Below are positions 8,412-17,759 of a stretch of DNA of 64,000 nt, piece by piece. A model generated the notes under the pieces. It was not told where the DNA came from, searched no databases, and saw nothing but the letters and a program-made list of their open reading frames with translations. Position 1 is the stretch's first letter. The number at the start of each line of letters is the position of its first letter. Both the position numbers and the translations under genes were made by a program. Origin of the DNA: Pseudooceanicola sp. (GTDB lineage Bacteria > Pseudomonadota > Alphaproteobacteria > Rhodobacterales > Rhodobacteraceae); assembly GCF_029213205.1 (NCBI RefSeq), contig NZ_JARGNH010000007.1:62001-126000 (forward strand), in the 5' to 3' direction.

Positions 8412-8891
8412 CTATTCGGGATTTTCGTTTAGCGTCTGCCCCTGACGTTCCAGATCGGCGGCCAGACGGAAACCGATCCGCTGCGGCGCCATCGAATTCA
8501 CCTGTTTCGGCAGCGCGCGCAGCATCACATTCAACTGGCTGACATGCTGCACCAGCTGCACCCGCGCCTCATCTGCATCGGTGCCGTAAAAGGTAACGAT
8601 ATCGGGATCAAAGAATCCCATCCCTTCGATGCGCATCACCCCGGCATCCGAACCGGCGAATCCGATCGCCACTTCATGTTCGGAATCAAGCAGTTGTTCA
8701 AAGTTCTGGATATAGATGATCAGCCGTTCATAGGCCCATTCCGCCGGGCTTTTCGCCTCGACCGGTTTGGTGGCGTTCAGCTGGCAGGGCTGGTCGCTAC
8801 TGGCGGCCTCGTCGGCATGCACATCATGACGACGCGGGATTGCGTCCGCCTCAGTCGCCTCGGCGGCGGTGCTGATCGTGTCGCAGTTCAT
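8412..8891 (-). CDS. DUF6173-like conserved protein
   Basis: 159 residues from the ATG at 8891, which sits 3 bases downstream of the stop of the MBL-fold gene; a TTG at 8909 is less likely. The N-terminal third is acidic and probably disordered. The conserved part begins at about residue 50 with AKSPAEWAYERLIIYIQNFE, then GFAGSDAGVMRIEGMGFFDPDIVTFYG and a final QLVQHVSQLNVML. I recognise this pattern as the uncharacterised family DUF6173 of alphaproteobacteria. No function is known. It is probably last in the acyl-CoA dehydrogenase/MBL operon. Confidence 0.75.
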   Translation of the reverse strand: MNCDTISTAAEATEADAIPRRHDVHADEAASSDQPCQLNATKPVEAKSPAEWAYERLIIYIQNFEQLLDSEHEVAIGFAGSDAGVMRIEGMGFFDPDIVTFYGTDADEARVQLVQHVSQLNVMLRALPKQVNSMAPQRIGFRLAADLERQGQTLNENPE

Positions 8892-8893
8892 AG

Positions 8894-9934
8894 CTACACC
8901 GCCCGCCAAGAGATCACCCCGTCGGCGTCGAGTTCACGCGTTGCCCGACCCAAGAAATACAGGTGGTTGAGATGCGCCATCGTCTCGATCATCGCCAGAT
9001 GATAGACATCCGGTCCGATCTTGCGCTTGAACAGCGGCGAGAAGCAATCCACCGCCACCCGCGGCGTCTCGATATGCGCCTGCAACCGGTTTAGCGCGGT
9101 GTGATGGTTGCTGATCAGCTGGTTCAGCCGGGTCGGCAGGCCGATATAGGGCAGCTTGTGCCCCGGCATCACATAATGATCCTCATGGGCATAGGTGGCC
9201 AGCCGTTCGCAGGCCTCCAGCCAGTCTCCCAGCGGATCGGCCATCGGTTCGGCCGGCTGCACCCCGACATTGGGCGAGATCGACGGCAACAGCTGATCGC
9301 CGCCCAGCACCAGATTGTCGTCGCGCGACCACAGGGTCACATGCTCGGGCGCATGACCGCCCCCCAACCGCACATCCCAGTCGCGACCACCGGCGCGAAA
9401 CACCTCGCCCTCTTGCAGGCGGCGAAATCCCGGCGGGATCGCATGCACGATATCGGCAAAGTTGAACGGCCGGGTGCCGCGGCGTTCCTCGATCATCTCG
9501 CTCGGCATACCGGTCGAGCGCCAGTAATCCACCGTCGTTTGGTTGGCCTCGACTTCGACATCCAGAACCAGCATCCGCGACAGCAGGTAAGAGGTGCGCG
9601 AGGTCCAATGTTCCGCCCCGCGTTCCATGAACCAGCCCAGCATGCCGACATGATCGGGATGGTGGTGGGTGATCAGCACCCGCGTCACCGGCTTGCCCTT
9701 CAGCGGGCCGGTCAGCAGCCCTTCCCATTGCGCCACCGCGCCGGGGCGATAGGGGCCGCAATCGACCAGGGTCCAGCCGTCGCCATCGTCCAGCGCATAG
9801 ACATTGACGTGGTTCAGAACCGTCGGCATCGGGATGCGCAGCCACAGCACGCCCTCGGCGACTTCAATCGCCTCGTTCATCTCAGGTGGCGTTTCCAGCG
9901 GGTATCGTATCGAAGCGGCGGCGCCGTCCATCAT
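8894..9934 (-). CDS. MBL-fold metallo-hydrolase
   Basis: 346 residues. The metallo-beta-lactamase motif HxHxDH is present as HHHPDH, residues 90-95, after a VNVYALDDGDGWTLVDCG strand (44-60). Further ligand candidates are the His in GGHAPEH and the Asp in LGGDQLL. A C-terminal winged-helix-like region (about 270-346) is typical of the LACTB2/glyoxalase-II-like hydrolases. Likely substrates are thioesters or other esters; the exact one is unknown. The start ATG overlaps the stop of the upstream acyl-CoA dehydrogenase gene by 4 bases (9931-9934), so the two are translationally coupled, consistent with a hydrolase acting on acyl-CoA or related thioesters. Confidence 0.9.
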   Translation of the reverse strand: MMDGAAASIRYPLETPPEMNEAIEVAEGVLWLRIPMPTVLNHVNVYALDDGDGWTLVDCGPYRPGAVAQWEGLLTGPLKGKPVTRVLITHHHPDHVGMLGWFMERGAEHWTSRTSYLLSRMLVLDVEVEANQTTVDYWRSTGMPSEMIEERRGTRPFNFADIVHAIPPGFRRLQEGEVFRAGGRDWDVRLGGGHAPEHVTLWSRDDNLVLGGDQLLPSISPNVGVQPAEPMADPLGDWLEACERLATYAHEDHYVMPGHKLPYIGLPTRLNQLISNHHTALNRLQAHIETPRVAVDCFSPLFKRKIGPDVYHLAMIETMAHLNHLYFLGRATRELDADGVISWRAV

Positions 9935-11646
9935 TGGCTCATTTCCTCCGGCGTCAGCGCGTAGAGGTCTTTGGCGCCCGCCATGGCCTGGGTCAGCAGG
10001 CCGATATGTTCCGGCAGCAGCCGGGCAATATAGAACCGTGCCAATTTACGGCGCGGACCCTCATCGGCTTCTTCCATAGCCGCTTTCAAATGGAAATGAC
10101 CACCCAGAACCCGCGCGAATGCCATTAAATAAGGCACCGCGCCCGCAAATCGCGCATTCATGTCATCGGTTGCCACCATCCATTCGGTGGCCTCGCGCAG
10201 TGATTCCGCCGCCTGCCAGACCGGGCCGCCCAGTTCGGCAAAATCCTTGCGGGCGAATTCGGCCAGCAACTGGATTTCCTCCAGCAGCTCATAGGCCGCC
10301 TCACCGCCGTCCATCATCTTGCGGGCCACCAGATCCATCGCCTGGATGCCGTTGGTGCCCTCATAAATCGTCGTCACCCGCACATCGCGGCTGTATTGCG
10401 CAGCACCGGTTTCCTCGATGAAACCCATCCCGCCATGCACCTGCACCCCCAACTCGGCCACCCGCACCCCGATTTCGGTGCCAAAGGCCTTGGCAATCGG
10501 GGTCAGCAGTGCGGCACGGGCAATCCATTCGCCGCTGCCGGTCGCCTTTTGCATGTCCAGCGCCACCGCATTGGCCATCGCAATCGCCCGCGCGGCGAAC
10601 AGATCGGCCTTCATCGTCAGCAGCATCCGGCGGACATCGGCATGATCGACAATCGCGCCGCTGCCTTGCACCGGGGTCTTGCCCTGTTTGCGCTCCAGCG
10701 CATAGGCCAGCGCATGCTGATAGGCGCCGTCAGCGACGCCGACCCCCTGCACCCCGACCGCCAGCCGGGCGTTGTTCATCATCGTGAACATCGCCGCCAT
10801 GCCCTTATTTTCCTCACCGATCAGCCAACCGGTGGCGCCCTCATAGCTCATCACGCAGGTCGGGCTGCCGTGCAGGCCCATCTTGTGCTCCAGGCTGACC
10901 ACCCTGAGGCTGTTGGACGCGCCAAGGCTACCATCCTCATTCGGGATCATCTTGGGCACCATGAACAGGCTGATCCCGCGGGTGCCCGGTGCCGCATCCG
11001 GCAGTCGCGCCAGAACCGCGTGGCAGACATTTTCGGCAACGTCATGATCGCCCCAGGAGATAAAGATCTTCTGCCCGGTGATCGCATAGGTCCCGTCGCC
11101 ATTCGGCACCGCCTTTGAGGCCAGCGCCCCGACATCCGAACCGGCCTGCGGTTCGGTCAGGTTCATCGTGCCGGTCCATTCGCCGGAAATCAGTTTGGGC
11201 AGATAAAGCGCCTTCATCCAGTCCGGGGCATGCGCCTCAAGCGCCTCGATCTGGCCCTGGGTCAGCAGCGGGTTCAGCCCCAATGCCAGACAGGAGGCCG
11301 AGGTCATGTCGTTGAACGCGGTGGTCAGCGTATGCGGCAGGCCCATGCCGCCAAATTCCTCCGGCGCCGAAATCCCCATCCAGCCGCCATCGACAATCGC
11401 CTGGTAGCCGCCGGCAAAACCCTTGGAGCAGCGCACCACCCCGTTTTCCAGCCGCGCCGGGTCCAGATCGCCATTGCGGTTCAGCGGCGCGAACACCTCT
11501 TCGCACATCCGCCCGGCCTCGGTCAGGATCGCCTCGACGGTATCGGGGGTGGCTTCGGCAAAGCGTTCGGTGTCGGACACCTGTGAAAAACCCACCACAT
11601 GGTCAAGGATAAAGCGGAATTCGGAAACTGGGGCGCGATAGGGCAT
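9931..11646 (-). CDS. Acyl-CoA dehydrogenase, long DmdC-like family
   Basis: 571 residues, longer than the roughly 380-residue classical acyl-CoA dehydrogenases because of an extra C-terminal domain, as in the family that includes 3-methylmercaptopropionyl-CoA dehydrogenase DmdC. Order: N-terminal helical domain with EEFGGMGLP (about 96-104), beta domain with MNLTEPQAGSDVG (about 160-173), and C-terminal helices with MHGGMGF-like VHGGMGFIEE and IYEGTNGIQAMDL, the FAD/substrate loop with the conserved Glu. Substrate cannot be fixed by sequence; DmdC itself acts in DMSP demethylation, but no other dmd gene is here. An A/G-rich ribosome-binding site (GGAGG) precedes the ATG at 11646. Confidence 0.93.
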   Translation of the reverse strand: MPYRAPVSEFRFILDHVVGFSQVSDTERFAEATPDTVEAILTEAGRMCEEVFAPLNRNGDLDPARLENGVVRCSKGFAGGYQAIVDGGWMGISAPEEFGGMGLPHTLTTAFNDMTSASCLALGLNPLLTQGQIEALEAHAPDWMKALYLPKLISGEWTGTMNLTEPQAGSDVGALASKAVPNGDGTYAITGQKIFISWGDHDVAENVCHAVLARLPDAAPGTRGISLFMVPKMIPNEDGSLGASNSLRVVSLEHKMGLHGSPTCVMSYEGATGWLIGEENKGMAAMFTMMNNARLAVGVQGVGVADGAYQHALAYALERKQGKTPVQGSGAIVDHADVRRMLLTMKADLFAARAIAMANAVALDMQKATGSGEWIARAALLTPIAKAFGTEIGVRVAELGVQVHGGMGFIEETGAAQYSRDVRVTTIYEGTNGIQAMDLVARKMMDGGEAAYELLEEIQLLAEFARKDFAELGGPVWQAAESLREATEWMVATDDMNARFAGAVPYLMAFARVLGGHFHLKAAMEEADEGPRRKLARFYIARLLPEHIGLLTQAMAGAKDLYALTPEEMSQ

Positions 11647-11793
11647 CGGGGGAAACCTCCGTGAAAAAGCAGTGACTTGGCGCAGAGGCTTGGCATTGCC
11701 TTTCGGCAGCCTTATGCACTTGGCTCGGTCCTAAACTATCGAACCCAGCGGGGCCAGCAAGACCAACGCCGCGTCAAAAGACCAGAGGCCAAG

Positions 11794-12741
11794 ATGCCGC
11801 AAACCCGCCTGTTGAGCGCCGATGCCCCCGACATCGCTGCCGCCGCCGCACTGCTGGCGGCGGGCGGGCGCGTCGCGTTTCCCACCGAAACCGTCTATGG
11901 GCTGGGGGCCGATGCGCGCAATGATCGCGCCGTGGCCGGGATCTTCGCGGCCAAGCAACGGCCCAGTTTCAACCCGCTGATCGTGCATGTCGCCGATGCG
12001 GCGGCGGTGCGCGATCTGGTGGAAATGTCGCCCGAGGCCGCTGCGCTGGCCGCCGCCTTCTGGCCCGGGCCGCTGACCCTGGTGCTGCCGCTGCGCCAAG
12101 GATCCGGCATTGCGCCGCTGGTCACTGCCGGGCTGACAACGCTCGGGGTGCGGGTGCCCGATCACCCCATCGCCCAGGCCTTGCTGCGCGCCTATGCCGG
12201 GCCGGTGGCGGCGCCCTCGGCCAACCTGTCCGGGCGGATCAGCCCGACCGAGGCGACGCATGTGCGCGACGGGCTTGGCGGGCGAATCGAGGCAATTGTC
12301 GATGGCGGCAGCTGCGGTGTCGGGGTGGAATCGACCATCGTCGGGTTTGATGCCGATGGCACGGCGCGGCTGTTGCGGCCCGGCGGCATCCCGATCGAAG
12401 CGATCGAGGCCGCGCTTGGCACCGCCCTGCTGACGGCCAAAGGCGCCGGCATCACCGCCCCCGGCCAGATGGAATCGCATTATGCGCCGCGCGGACAACT
12501 GCGGCTGAACGCGACCGAGGCCAGACCAGGCGAGACCCTGCTGGGCTTTGGCCCCGTGACCGGCGATCTGACCCTCTCGGCCAGCGGTGATCTGCATGAG
12601 GCGGCAGCGGCGCTGTTTCGCCAGCTCCACGCCCTGGATGCCAGCGGCGCCGCCCGCATTGCCGTCGCGCCGATTCCAGAGCACGGGCTGGGGCGGGCGA
12701 TCAACGACCGGCTGCGCCGCGCCGCTGCGCCGCGCCCCTGA
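11794..12741 (+). CDS. L-threonylcarbamoyladenylate synthase (Sua5/TsaC type)
   Basis: 315 residues from the ATG at 11794. It makes threonylcarbamoyl-AMP from Thr, bicarbonate and ATP for t6A37 of ANN-decoding tRNAs. The YrdC domain (about 10-200) has GRVAFPTETVYGLGADARN, KQRPSFNPL, and APSANLSGRISPT near residue 140. The length and the C-terminal domain (about 210-315, with a YAPRGQL segment) mark the two-domain Sua5 form rather than short TsaC. A longer start at 11677 would add 39 residues without family character. It is divergent from the acyl-CoA dehydrogenase and convergent with yqgE (20-base gap). Confidence 0.94.
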   Translation: MPQTRLLSADAPDIAAAAALLAAGGRVAFPTETVYGLGADARNDRAVAGIFAAKQRPSFNPLIVHVADAAAVRDLVEMSPEAAALAAAFWPGPLTLVLPLRQGSGIAPLVTAGLTTLGVRVPDHPIAQALLRAYAGPVAAPSANLSGRISPTEATHVRDGLGGRIEAIVDGGSCGVGVESTIVGFDADGTARLLRPGGIPIEAIEAALGTALLTAKGAGITAPGQMESHYAPRGQLRLNATEARPGETLLGFGPVTGDLTLSASGDLHEAAAALFRQLHALDASGAARIAVAPIPEHGLGRAINDRLRRAAAPRP

Positions 12742-12760
12742 ACGGCGGACCGAAACAGGT

Positions 12761-13339
12761 TCAGGCGCGCCCCGGTGTCGCCGACAACAGCGCCGGTGAC
12801 ACCCCGAGGCTGTTCAGCGCCGCTTCCCAGATTGCCGCCGGCTTGGTGTCAAACACCAGCGCCAGCGAGGCATCGCAGGTCAGCCAGGCGTTTTCCGACA
12901 ATTCCCGCTCCAACTGGCCACCGCCCCAACCGCAATAGCCCAAGGTCACCAGCCTCCGGCGCGGCCCGCGCCCGGCGGCGATATCCTGCATGATATCCAT
13001 GGTTGCGGTCATCGCGATCTCGGGAATCGGGTTCATTGTCGACAGCGCCGAGGCATAATCCGACGAATGCAGCACAAAACCGCGTTCCTCATCGACCGGG
13101 CCACCGACCATCACCGCGATGTCGCGGGTGTCGGCCTTGTCCTCGATCGACAATTGATCGAACAGATCGGCCAGGGTGACACCCTTGGTCGGCCGGTTCA
13201 GCATCAGCCCCATGGCGCCGTCATCAGAATGGGCGCAGAGGAACACCACCGCATTGGTGAACCGGGGATCGGCCATCCCCGGCATCGCGATCAGCAGTTT
13301 GCCGGTAAATTCGCCTGTTAAATCGGTGGGATCACCCAT
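12761..13339 (-). CDS. YqgE/AlgH family protein (UPF0301)
   Basis: 192 residues from the ATG at 13339. Signature segments are LTGKLLIAMPGMADPRF-like LLIAMPGMADPRF (about 13-25), VVFLCAHSDDGAMGLMLNRP (about 28-47), VGGPVDEERGFVLH and GYCGWGGGQLE. YqgE proteins are widespread and of unclear biochemical role. An upstream Met at 13402 is unlikely as start. The gene stands between two convergent or divergent neighbours and is probably monocistronic. Confidence 0.93.
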   Translation of the reverse strand: MGDPTDLTGEFTGKLLIAMPGMADPRFTNAVVFLCAHSDDGAMGLMLNRPTKGVTLADLFDQLSIEDKADTRDIAVMVGGPVDEERGFVLHSSDYASALSTMNPIPEIAMTATMDIMQDIAAGRGPRRRLVTLGYCGWGGGQLERELSENAWLTCDASLALVFDTKPAAIWEAALNSLGVSPALLSATPGRA

Positions 13340-13524
13340 AATTGTGCCCCGTGTTCTATGAAATGTGCTCTGACCCGACCATGACCTCCGCCCGCGCCAC
13401 ATGCAAGCCAGCAGACCGGATTGAGCGCCACCAGCTGTGGTCTGCGGATCACGTCAGCGCGAGGCTCTGCAACGTCGCCGGATTGTGAGTTGGCAAGCCC
13501 GCCCCGGCTGCGCCATGCAGGGCT

Positions 13525-14352
13525 ATGTCACGCAAAACCCGCCTCAAGACGCTGCTCAGCGCGCTGCCCTTTGCCCTTGGCCTGGCGCTGGCGCCGGGCA
13601 CGGCGACCGCCAACCCCTATGCCGACAATCTGACCGCCCGGGTTCTGCCCGGCTGGCGCGGCGCCGACGGGCGCCATGTGGCGGGGCTGGAACTGCGCCT
13701 GGCCAAAGGCTGGAAGACCTATTGGCGCAGCCCTGGTGAGTCCGGGGTGCCGCCGCTGTTTTCCTGGGCCGGATCCGGCAATCTCGCCAATCTTCAGGTG
13801 ATCTGGCCCCGGCCCGAGGTGTTTGACCAGAACGGCCTGCGCTCGATCGGCTATGCCGACCGGATCGTGCTGCCGCTGATCATCACCCCTGCCACGGCCG
13901 GGGCGCCGGTGGAACTGAACGGCGCGATCAGCCTGGGCATTTGCGACGAGGTCTGCGTGCCCCTCGATCTGCATCTCACCGGCACCCTGCCAGCCAGCGG
14001 CGGACAGCGCGACCCGGCGATCGCCGCAGCCCTGGCCGCCCGGCCCTATTCCCCCCGCGAGGCCAAGGTCCGCGCCGTCGATTGCACCATTGCGCCGGCG
14101 CGCAACGGCATGGCGCTGTCGGTCAATATCGCGATGCCCAGCACCGGTGGCAATGAGGTGATCGTGGTCGAAACCAGCGACCCGCAGATCTGGGCCTCGG
14201 ATTCCCGGAGCCACCGCAGCGGCGGCCAGATCAGCGCCCAGACCGAACTGTTCCACAGCTCGGGCGGCGCCTTTGCGCTCGACCGCTCGGCCCTGACGAT
14301 CACCGTGCTCGGCGGCCAATATGCGGTCGAGATCAGCGGCTGCGGAAACTAG
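13525..14352 (+). CDS. DsbD alpha-domain-like periplasmic protein
   Basis: 275 residues. Residues 1-28 form a signal peptide ending GTATA. The mature protein resembles the N-terminal domain of DsbD and the Pfam 'DsbC' corrector family: GWKTYWRSPGESGVPP (62-77), RIVLPLIITP (113-122) and the redox pair in SLGICDEVCVPL with Cys140 and Cys144. The family delivers electrons to periplasmic thiol oxidoreductases, but here no membrane DsbD core is fused. It is convergent with the RND permease; both stops share CTAG at 14349-14352. Confidence 0.85.
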   Translation: MSRKTRLKTLLSALPFALGLALAPGTATANPYADNLTARVLPGWRGADGRHVAGLELRLAKGWKTYWRSPGESGVPPLFSWAGSGNLANLQVIWPRPEVFDQNGLRSIGYADRIVLPLIITPATAGAPVELNGAISLGICDEVCVPLDLHLTGTLPASGGQRDPAIAAALAARPYSPREAKVRAVDCTIAPARNGMALSVNIAMPSTGGNEVIVVETSDPQIWASDSRSHRSGGQISAQTELFHSSGGAFALDRSALTITVLGGQYAVEISGCGN

Positions 14353-17300
14353 GCCCGCTGCGACCGTCGGCGTTGCAACACATAGGTCACCGCCGAGGCG
14401 GCATAGACCGGCAGGATCGCCAGCCCGATCCCGGCAATGAACAGCCCCAGCGCCACCGGCAGCGGTGCCCGGCCCTGCAGTATTGGCAGCGACGCCAGCC
14501 AGTCGGGCAGCGCCCCGGTCCAGAGTGTCACCCCCATCGTCGCGCCGAGCCAAGCCAGCACCGCCGCCACCGCCAGCCAGGCCATGCCACGCAGCCCGCG
14601 CGCGCGCCTGGGCGCCCTGAGCGCCCGGCGCAACGCGGTGATCTGCCGGGCGATATCGGTCTGAATCGCCAGCAGCGCCGGCACCACCAGCAGCACCAGC
14701 ACCATGCCAAAGCCAAGGCCGTAACACAGGGTGATCACCGTCGGTTTCAGGAATTGCGCCTGGCTTGAGCGTTCATAGAGCAGCGGCGCCAGCCCCAGCA
14801 CCGTCGTCGCGGTGGTCAGGAACACCGGGCGCAGCCGGTCGGCGGTGCCGTCGATGATCGACGGGATCAGCCCGCGATCCTCGGAATATTCGTCGATCGT
14901 GGTCACCAACACGATGGAATCGTTGATGATGATTCCCGACATGCCGAGCAGCCCGACCACGGTGAACATCGACAGCGGAACCTCCCAAATGGCATGACCA
15001 TAGATCGTGCCGACCAGGCCAAAGGGAATAATCGCCATCACCACGATGGGCCGGGACCAGGACGAGAACACCCAGGCCAGCACCAGATAGATCCCCAGCA
15101 GCACCAGAATCAGCCCGCTCAGCGCATCGTCGAGGAATTCGTTCTCCTGTTCGGACAGGCCTGCGGTGCGCCAATCGACCTGAAACGCGCTGGCAATGGC
15201 CGGCAGGATTTCATCCTGCAGCGCCTTTTGAATCTCGGTCGCCTTGGCCGGATCGTCTTCGGAGATGTCGCCGGTGACACTGATCAGCCGCAGCCCGTTT
15301 TCACGACGCACGGTGGAAAACCCATTGCGGCGTTCGACCCGCACGATGTCGGCCAGCGGCACATAATCGCCCGAGGGCATCCGCATCTGGGTGCGCTCCA
15401 GGAAATCCGCCGTCAGCTCGTCCGCTGGCAGCTCCACCCGGATCTCGGCCGAGCGTGGTCCCTCGGGGTAGGTCGCCGCCTCGATCCCGTTCAGCCGGTT
15501 GCGCAGCACCCGGCCCAGCGCGTCGATGGTAAAGCCCAGCGCCCGGCCCTGCGGGGTCAGCTCAAGGATCAGCTCTTCCTTGTCATAGGCGAGGTTGTCC
15601 TCGACCGCCGACACCTCGGGATAGCGCAGCACCGCAACCTTCAGCGCCTCTGCCGCCGCCTTCAGCCCTTCGGCATTGGCGCCGTAGAATTGCACGTCCA
15701 GCGCATCGCCACCGGGACCGGAGCGAAAGCCGCGAAACGAAATTTCCTCGACCAGCGGATGACGGCGCACCGCATCCTGCAGATCCGCCACGAAGGCATA
15801 AGAGGAATAGTCCCGCAGATCGGGGTCGATCAGTTCAATCGCGATTGATCCCAGCTGATCGGCGTCCTTGGTTTCGGCGCTGGCCAAGGCCCTGCCGGTG
15901 TTGCCGCCGATTTCGGCGATCACATAATCCAGCGGGCTGCTGCCATATTGGGCCTGGTATTTCTTGGCCACCTCATCGGTGGCGCGCTGCATTTCGCGCA
16001 TCATTTCCAGGGTGTCGGCGCGGGTCGCCCCCGGAGCCATGGAAAAGTTGCCCGACACCGACGGTTGTTCGGGCGAGTTGAAGAACCGCCATTGCACATC
16101 GCCGCGCGCGAACAGCGCCACCTGCGAGGCAAACACCAGCAGCACCCCGGCCAGGACCGGATAGCGGAACCAGACCACCCCCGCCATCAGCGGGCGAAAG
16201 ATCGTCCGGCGGAACCAGACAAAGCCCCGGTTCACCACCCGCGACGGCAGATCATACCAATGGCTTTGCTTGGTATGCGCCAGCGCATGCGACATGTGAT
16301 GCGGCAGGATCAGGAAACATTCGATCAGCGAGGCCAGCAGCACCACGATCACCGTGAACGGGATATCATTGATCATCTCGCCAAAGCGTCCGCCAATCGC
16401 GGTCAGCCCGAAAAACGCGATCACCGTGGTCAGGGTGGCGCTGAACACCGGCAGCGCCATCCGGCGGGCGGCGTTTTCGGCCGCCACCACCGGGCTTTCG
16501 CCCAGCTTGCGATAACGCGCGTCGGCATGTTCGCCGACCACGATGGCATCATCGACGACGATCCCCAGGGTGATGATCAACGCGAACAGGGAAATCATGT
16601 TCAGCGTCAGGCCAAAGAAATACATGAAGGCCACCGCCGCCAGCATCGACGCCGGAATCCCCGCCGCCACCCAGATCGCGGTGCGCGCATTGAGGAACAT
16701 GAACAGCAGAGCCACCACCAGCAGCAGTCCCAGCACGCCGTTGTCCAGCAGGATATCCAGGCGCCCGGTGATCGCCTCGGCCCTTGTGCGGATCAGGTCG
16801 ATCGAGGTGCCGGCGGGCAGGGTCGCCTCAAGCTCGCGAGCGACCTCTTCGACCATCCGCTGGATCTCGATGGCGTCGCCCTGATCGGACCGGTCAACAC
16901 GGATCGAAATCGCCGGGTTCTCGCCGACGAAATAGGTGCGATCACGGTCGATCCCCTCGACCCGGATCCTGGCGACATCGCCGATGGTCAGTTCGGTCCC
17001 GTCGGGTTTGGTTCTCAGGGTGATCGCGGCAATCTGGTCGGCGCTGCGTTTCTCGACCCCGGTGCGCACCCTGGCATTGGCGCCGGTGACATCGCCAGCC
17101 GGGTCGGTGTCGACCTCTTCGGCAATCGCAGCGGCGATCTGCGCCATGGTCACATCATGGGCGACGAGGTTGAACGAGGGCACCTCGACAACCGTCTGAC
17201 TCGGCGACACCCCGCGGATCGTGGTGCGGGTGACGCCCCGGGCAAATAACCGGGTGACGAATTCATCGGCAAAGCGGCCCAGCTGTTCGGTGCCGACCGG

Positions 17301-17756
17301 GCCGGTGATCACCACATCGGTCACCCGATCACGCCAGCCGCCACGGGTGATTTCCGGCTCTTCGGCCTCGGAGGGCAGGGTCGTGACCGCATCGACCGCC
17401 GTCCCGACATCGTCCGAGGCGCGGCCCATGTCCCAGCCCGGTTCGAATTCCAGGGTGATCACCGCCGAGCCTTCGCGTGAGCGCGAGGTTGAGCTTTCGA
17501 CGCCTTCGACCGCCAGCAGCGCCGGTTCCAACGCCTGCACGATGGCCGCGTCAATGTCTTCGGCGCCGGCCCCGTCCCAGACGACGCTCACCCGGATCGT
17601 GTCAGAGACGATATCGGGCAGGAACTGCGACCGCATCCGTGGCCCCGCCGTCAGGCCCAGCACCAGCAAAATCACCAGCAGCAGATTGGCGGCGGTGGCA
17701 TGGCGGGTGAAATAGGACAACACCCCGCCCGCCGCTTTCTGCATCGGCTGGGTCAT
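14349..17756 (-). CDS. RND efflux transporter, inner-membrane permease
   Basis: 1135 residues, typical of RND permeases with 12 TM helices and two large periplasmic loops. It drives proton-coupled export with the adaptor encoded upstream. TM1 is near residues 20-38. TM4 has GIVVDDAIVVGEH (about 400), keeping the paired Asp of the proton relay. In TM10, where AcrB has a Lys, the sequence reads GIIINDSIVLV (about 940), so the Lys is replaced by Asn beside an Asp. This 'NDSIVLV' form is common in poorly characterised RND subfamilies. The C-terminus adds about 90 residues after TM12, including a basic stretch and one or two extra hydrophobic segments. No outer-membrane TolC-type gene is adjacent. 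Confidence 0.93.
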   Translation of the reverse strand: MTQPMQKAAGGVLSYFTRHATAANLLLVILLVLGLTAGPRMRSQFLPDIVSDTIRVSVVWDGAGAEDIDAAIVQALEPALLAVEGVESSTSRSREGSAVITLEFEPGWDMGRASDDVGTAVDAVTTLPSEAEEPEITRGGWRDRVTDVVITGPVGTEQLGRFADEFVTRLFARGVTRTTIRGVSPSQTVVEVPSFNLVAHDVTMAQIAAAIAEEVDTDPAGDVTGANARVRTGVEKRSADQIAAITLRTKPDGTELTIGDVARIRVEGIDRDRTYFVGENPAISIRVDRSDQGDAIEIQRMVEEVARELEATLPAGTSIDLIRTRAEAITGRLDILLDNGVLGLLLVVALLFMFLNARTAIWVAAGIPASMLAAVAFMYFFGLTLNMISLFALIITLGIVVDDAIVVGEHADARYRKLGESPVVAAENAARRMALPVFSATLTTVIAFFGLTAIGGRFGEMINDIPFTVIVVLLASLIECFLILPHHMSHALAHTKQSHWYDLPSRVVNRGFVWFRRTIFRPLMAGVVWFRYPVLAGVLLVFASQVALFARGDVQWRFFNSPEQPSVSGNFSMAPGATRADTLEMMREMQRATDEVAKKYQAQYGSSPLDYVIAEIGGNTGRALASAETKDADQLGSIAIELIDPDLRDYSSYAFVADLQDAVRRHPLVEEISFRGFRSGPGGDALDVQFYGANAEGLKAAAEALKVAVLRYPEVSAVEDNLAYDKEELILELTPQGRALGFTIDALGRVLRNRLNGIEAATYPEGPRSAEIRVELPADELTADFLERTQMRMPSGDYVPLADIVRVERRNGFSTVRRENGLRLISVTGDISEDDPAKATEIQKALQDEILPAIASAFQVDWRTAGLSEQENEFLDDALSGLILVLLGIYLVLAWVFSSWSRPIVVMAIIPFGLVGTIYGHAIWEVPLSMFTVVGLLGMSGIIINDSIVLVTTIDEYSEDRGLIPSIIDGTADRLRPVFLTTATTVLGLAPLLYERSSQAQFLKPTVITLCYGLGFGMVLVLLVVPALLAIQTDIARQITALRRALRAPRRARGLRGMAWLAVAAVLAWLGATMGVTLWTGALPDWLASLPILQGRAPLPVALGLFIAGIGLAILPVYAASAVTYVLQRRRSQRA

Positions 17757-17759
17757 CGC

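Noticed and set aside
9931-11646. Calling the long acyl-CoA dehydrogenase dmdC
   Set aside because: It fits the same long family, but no other DMSP-demethylation gene is in the window, so the substrate stays open.
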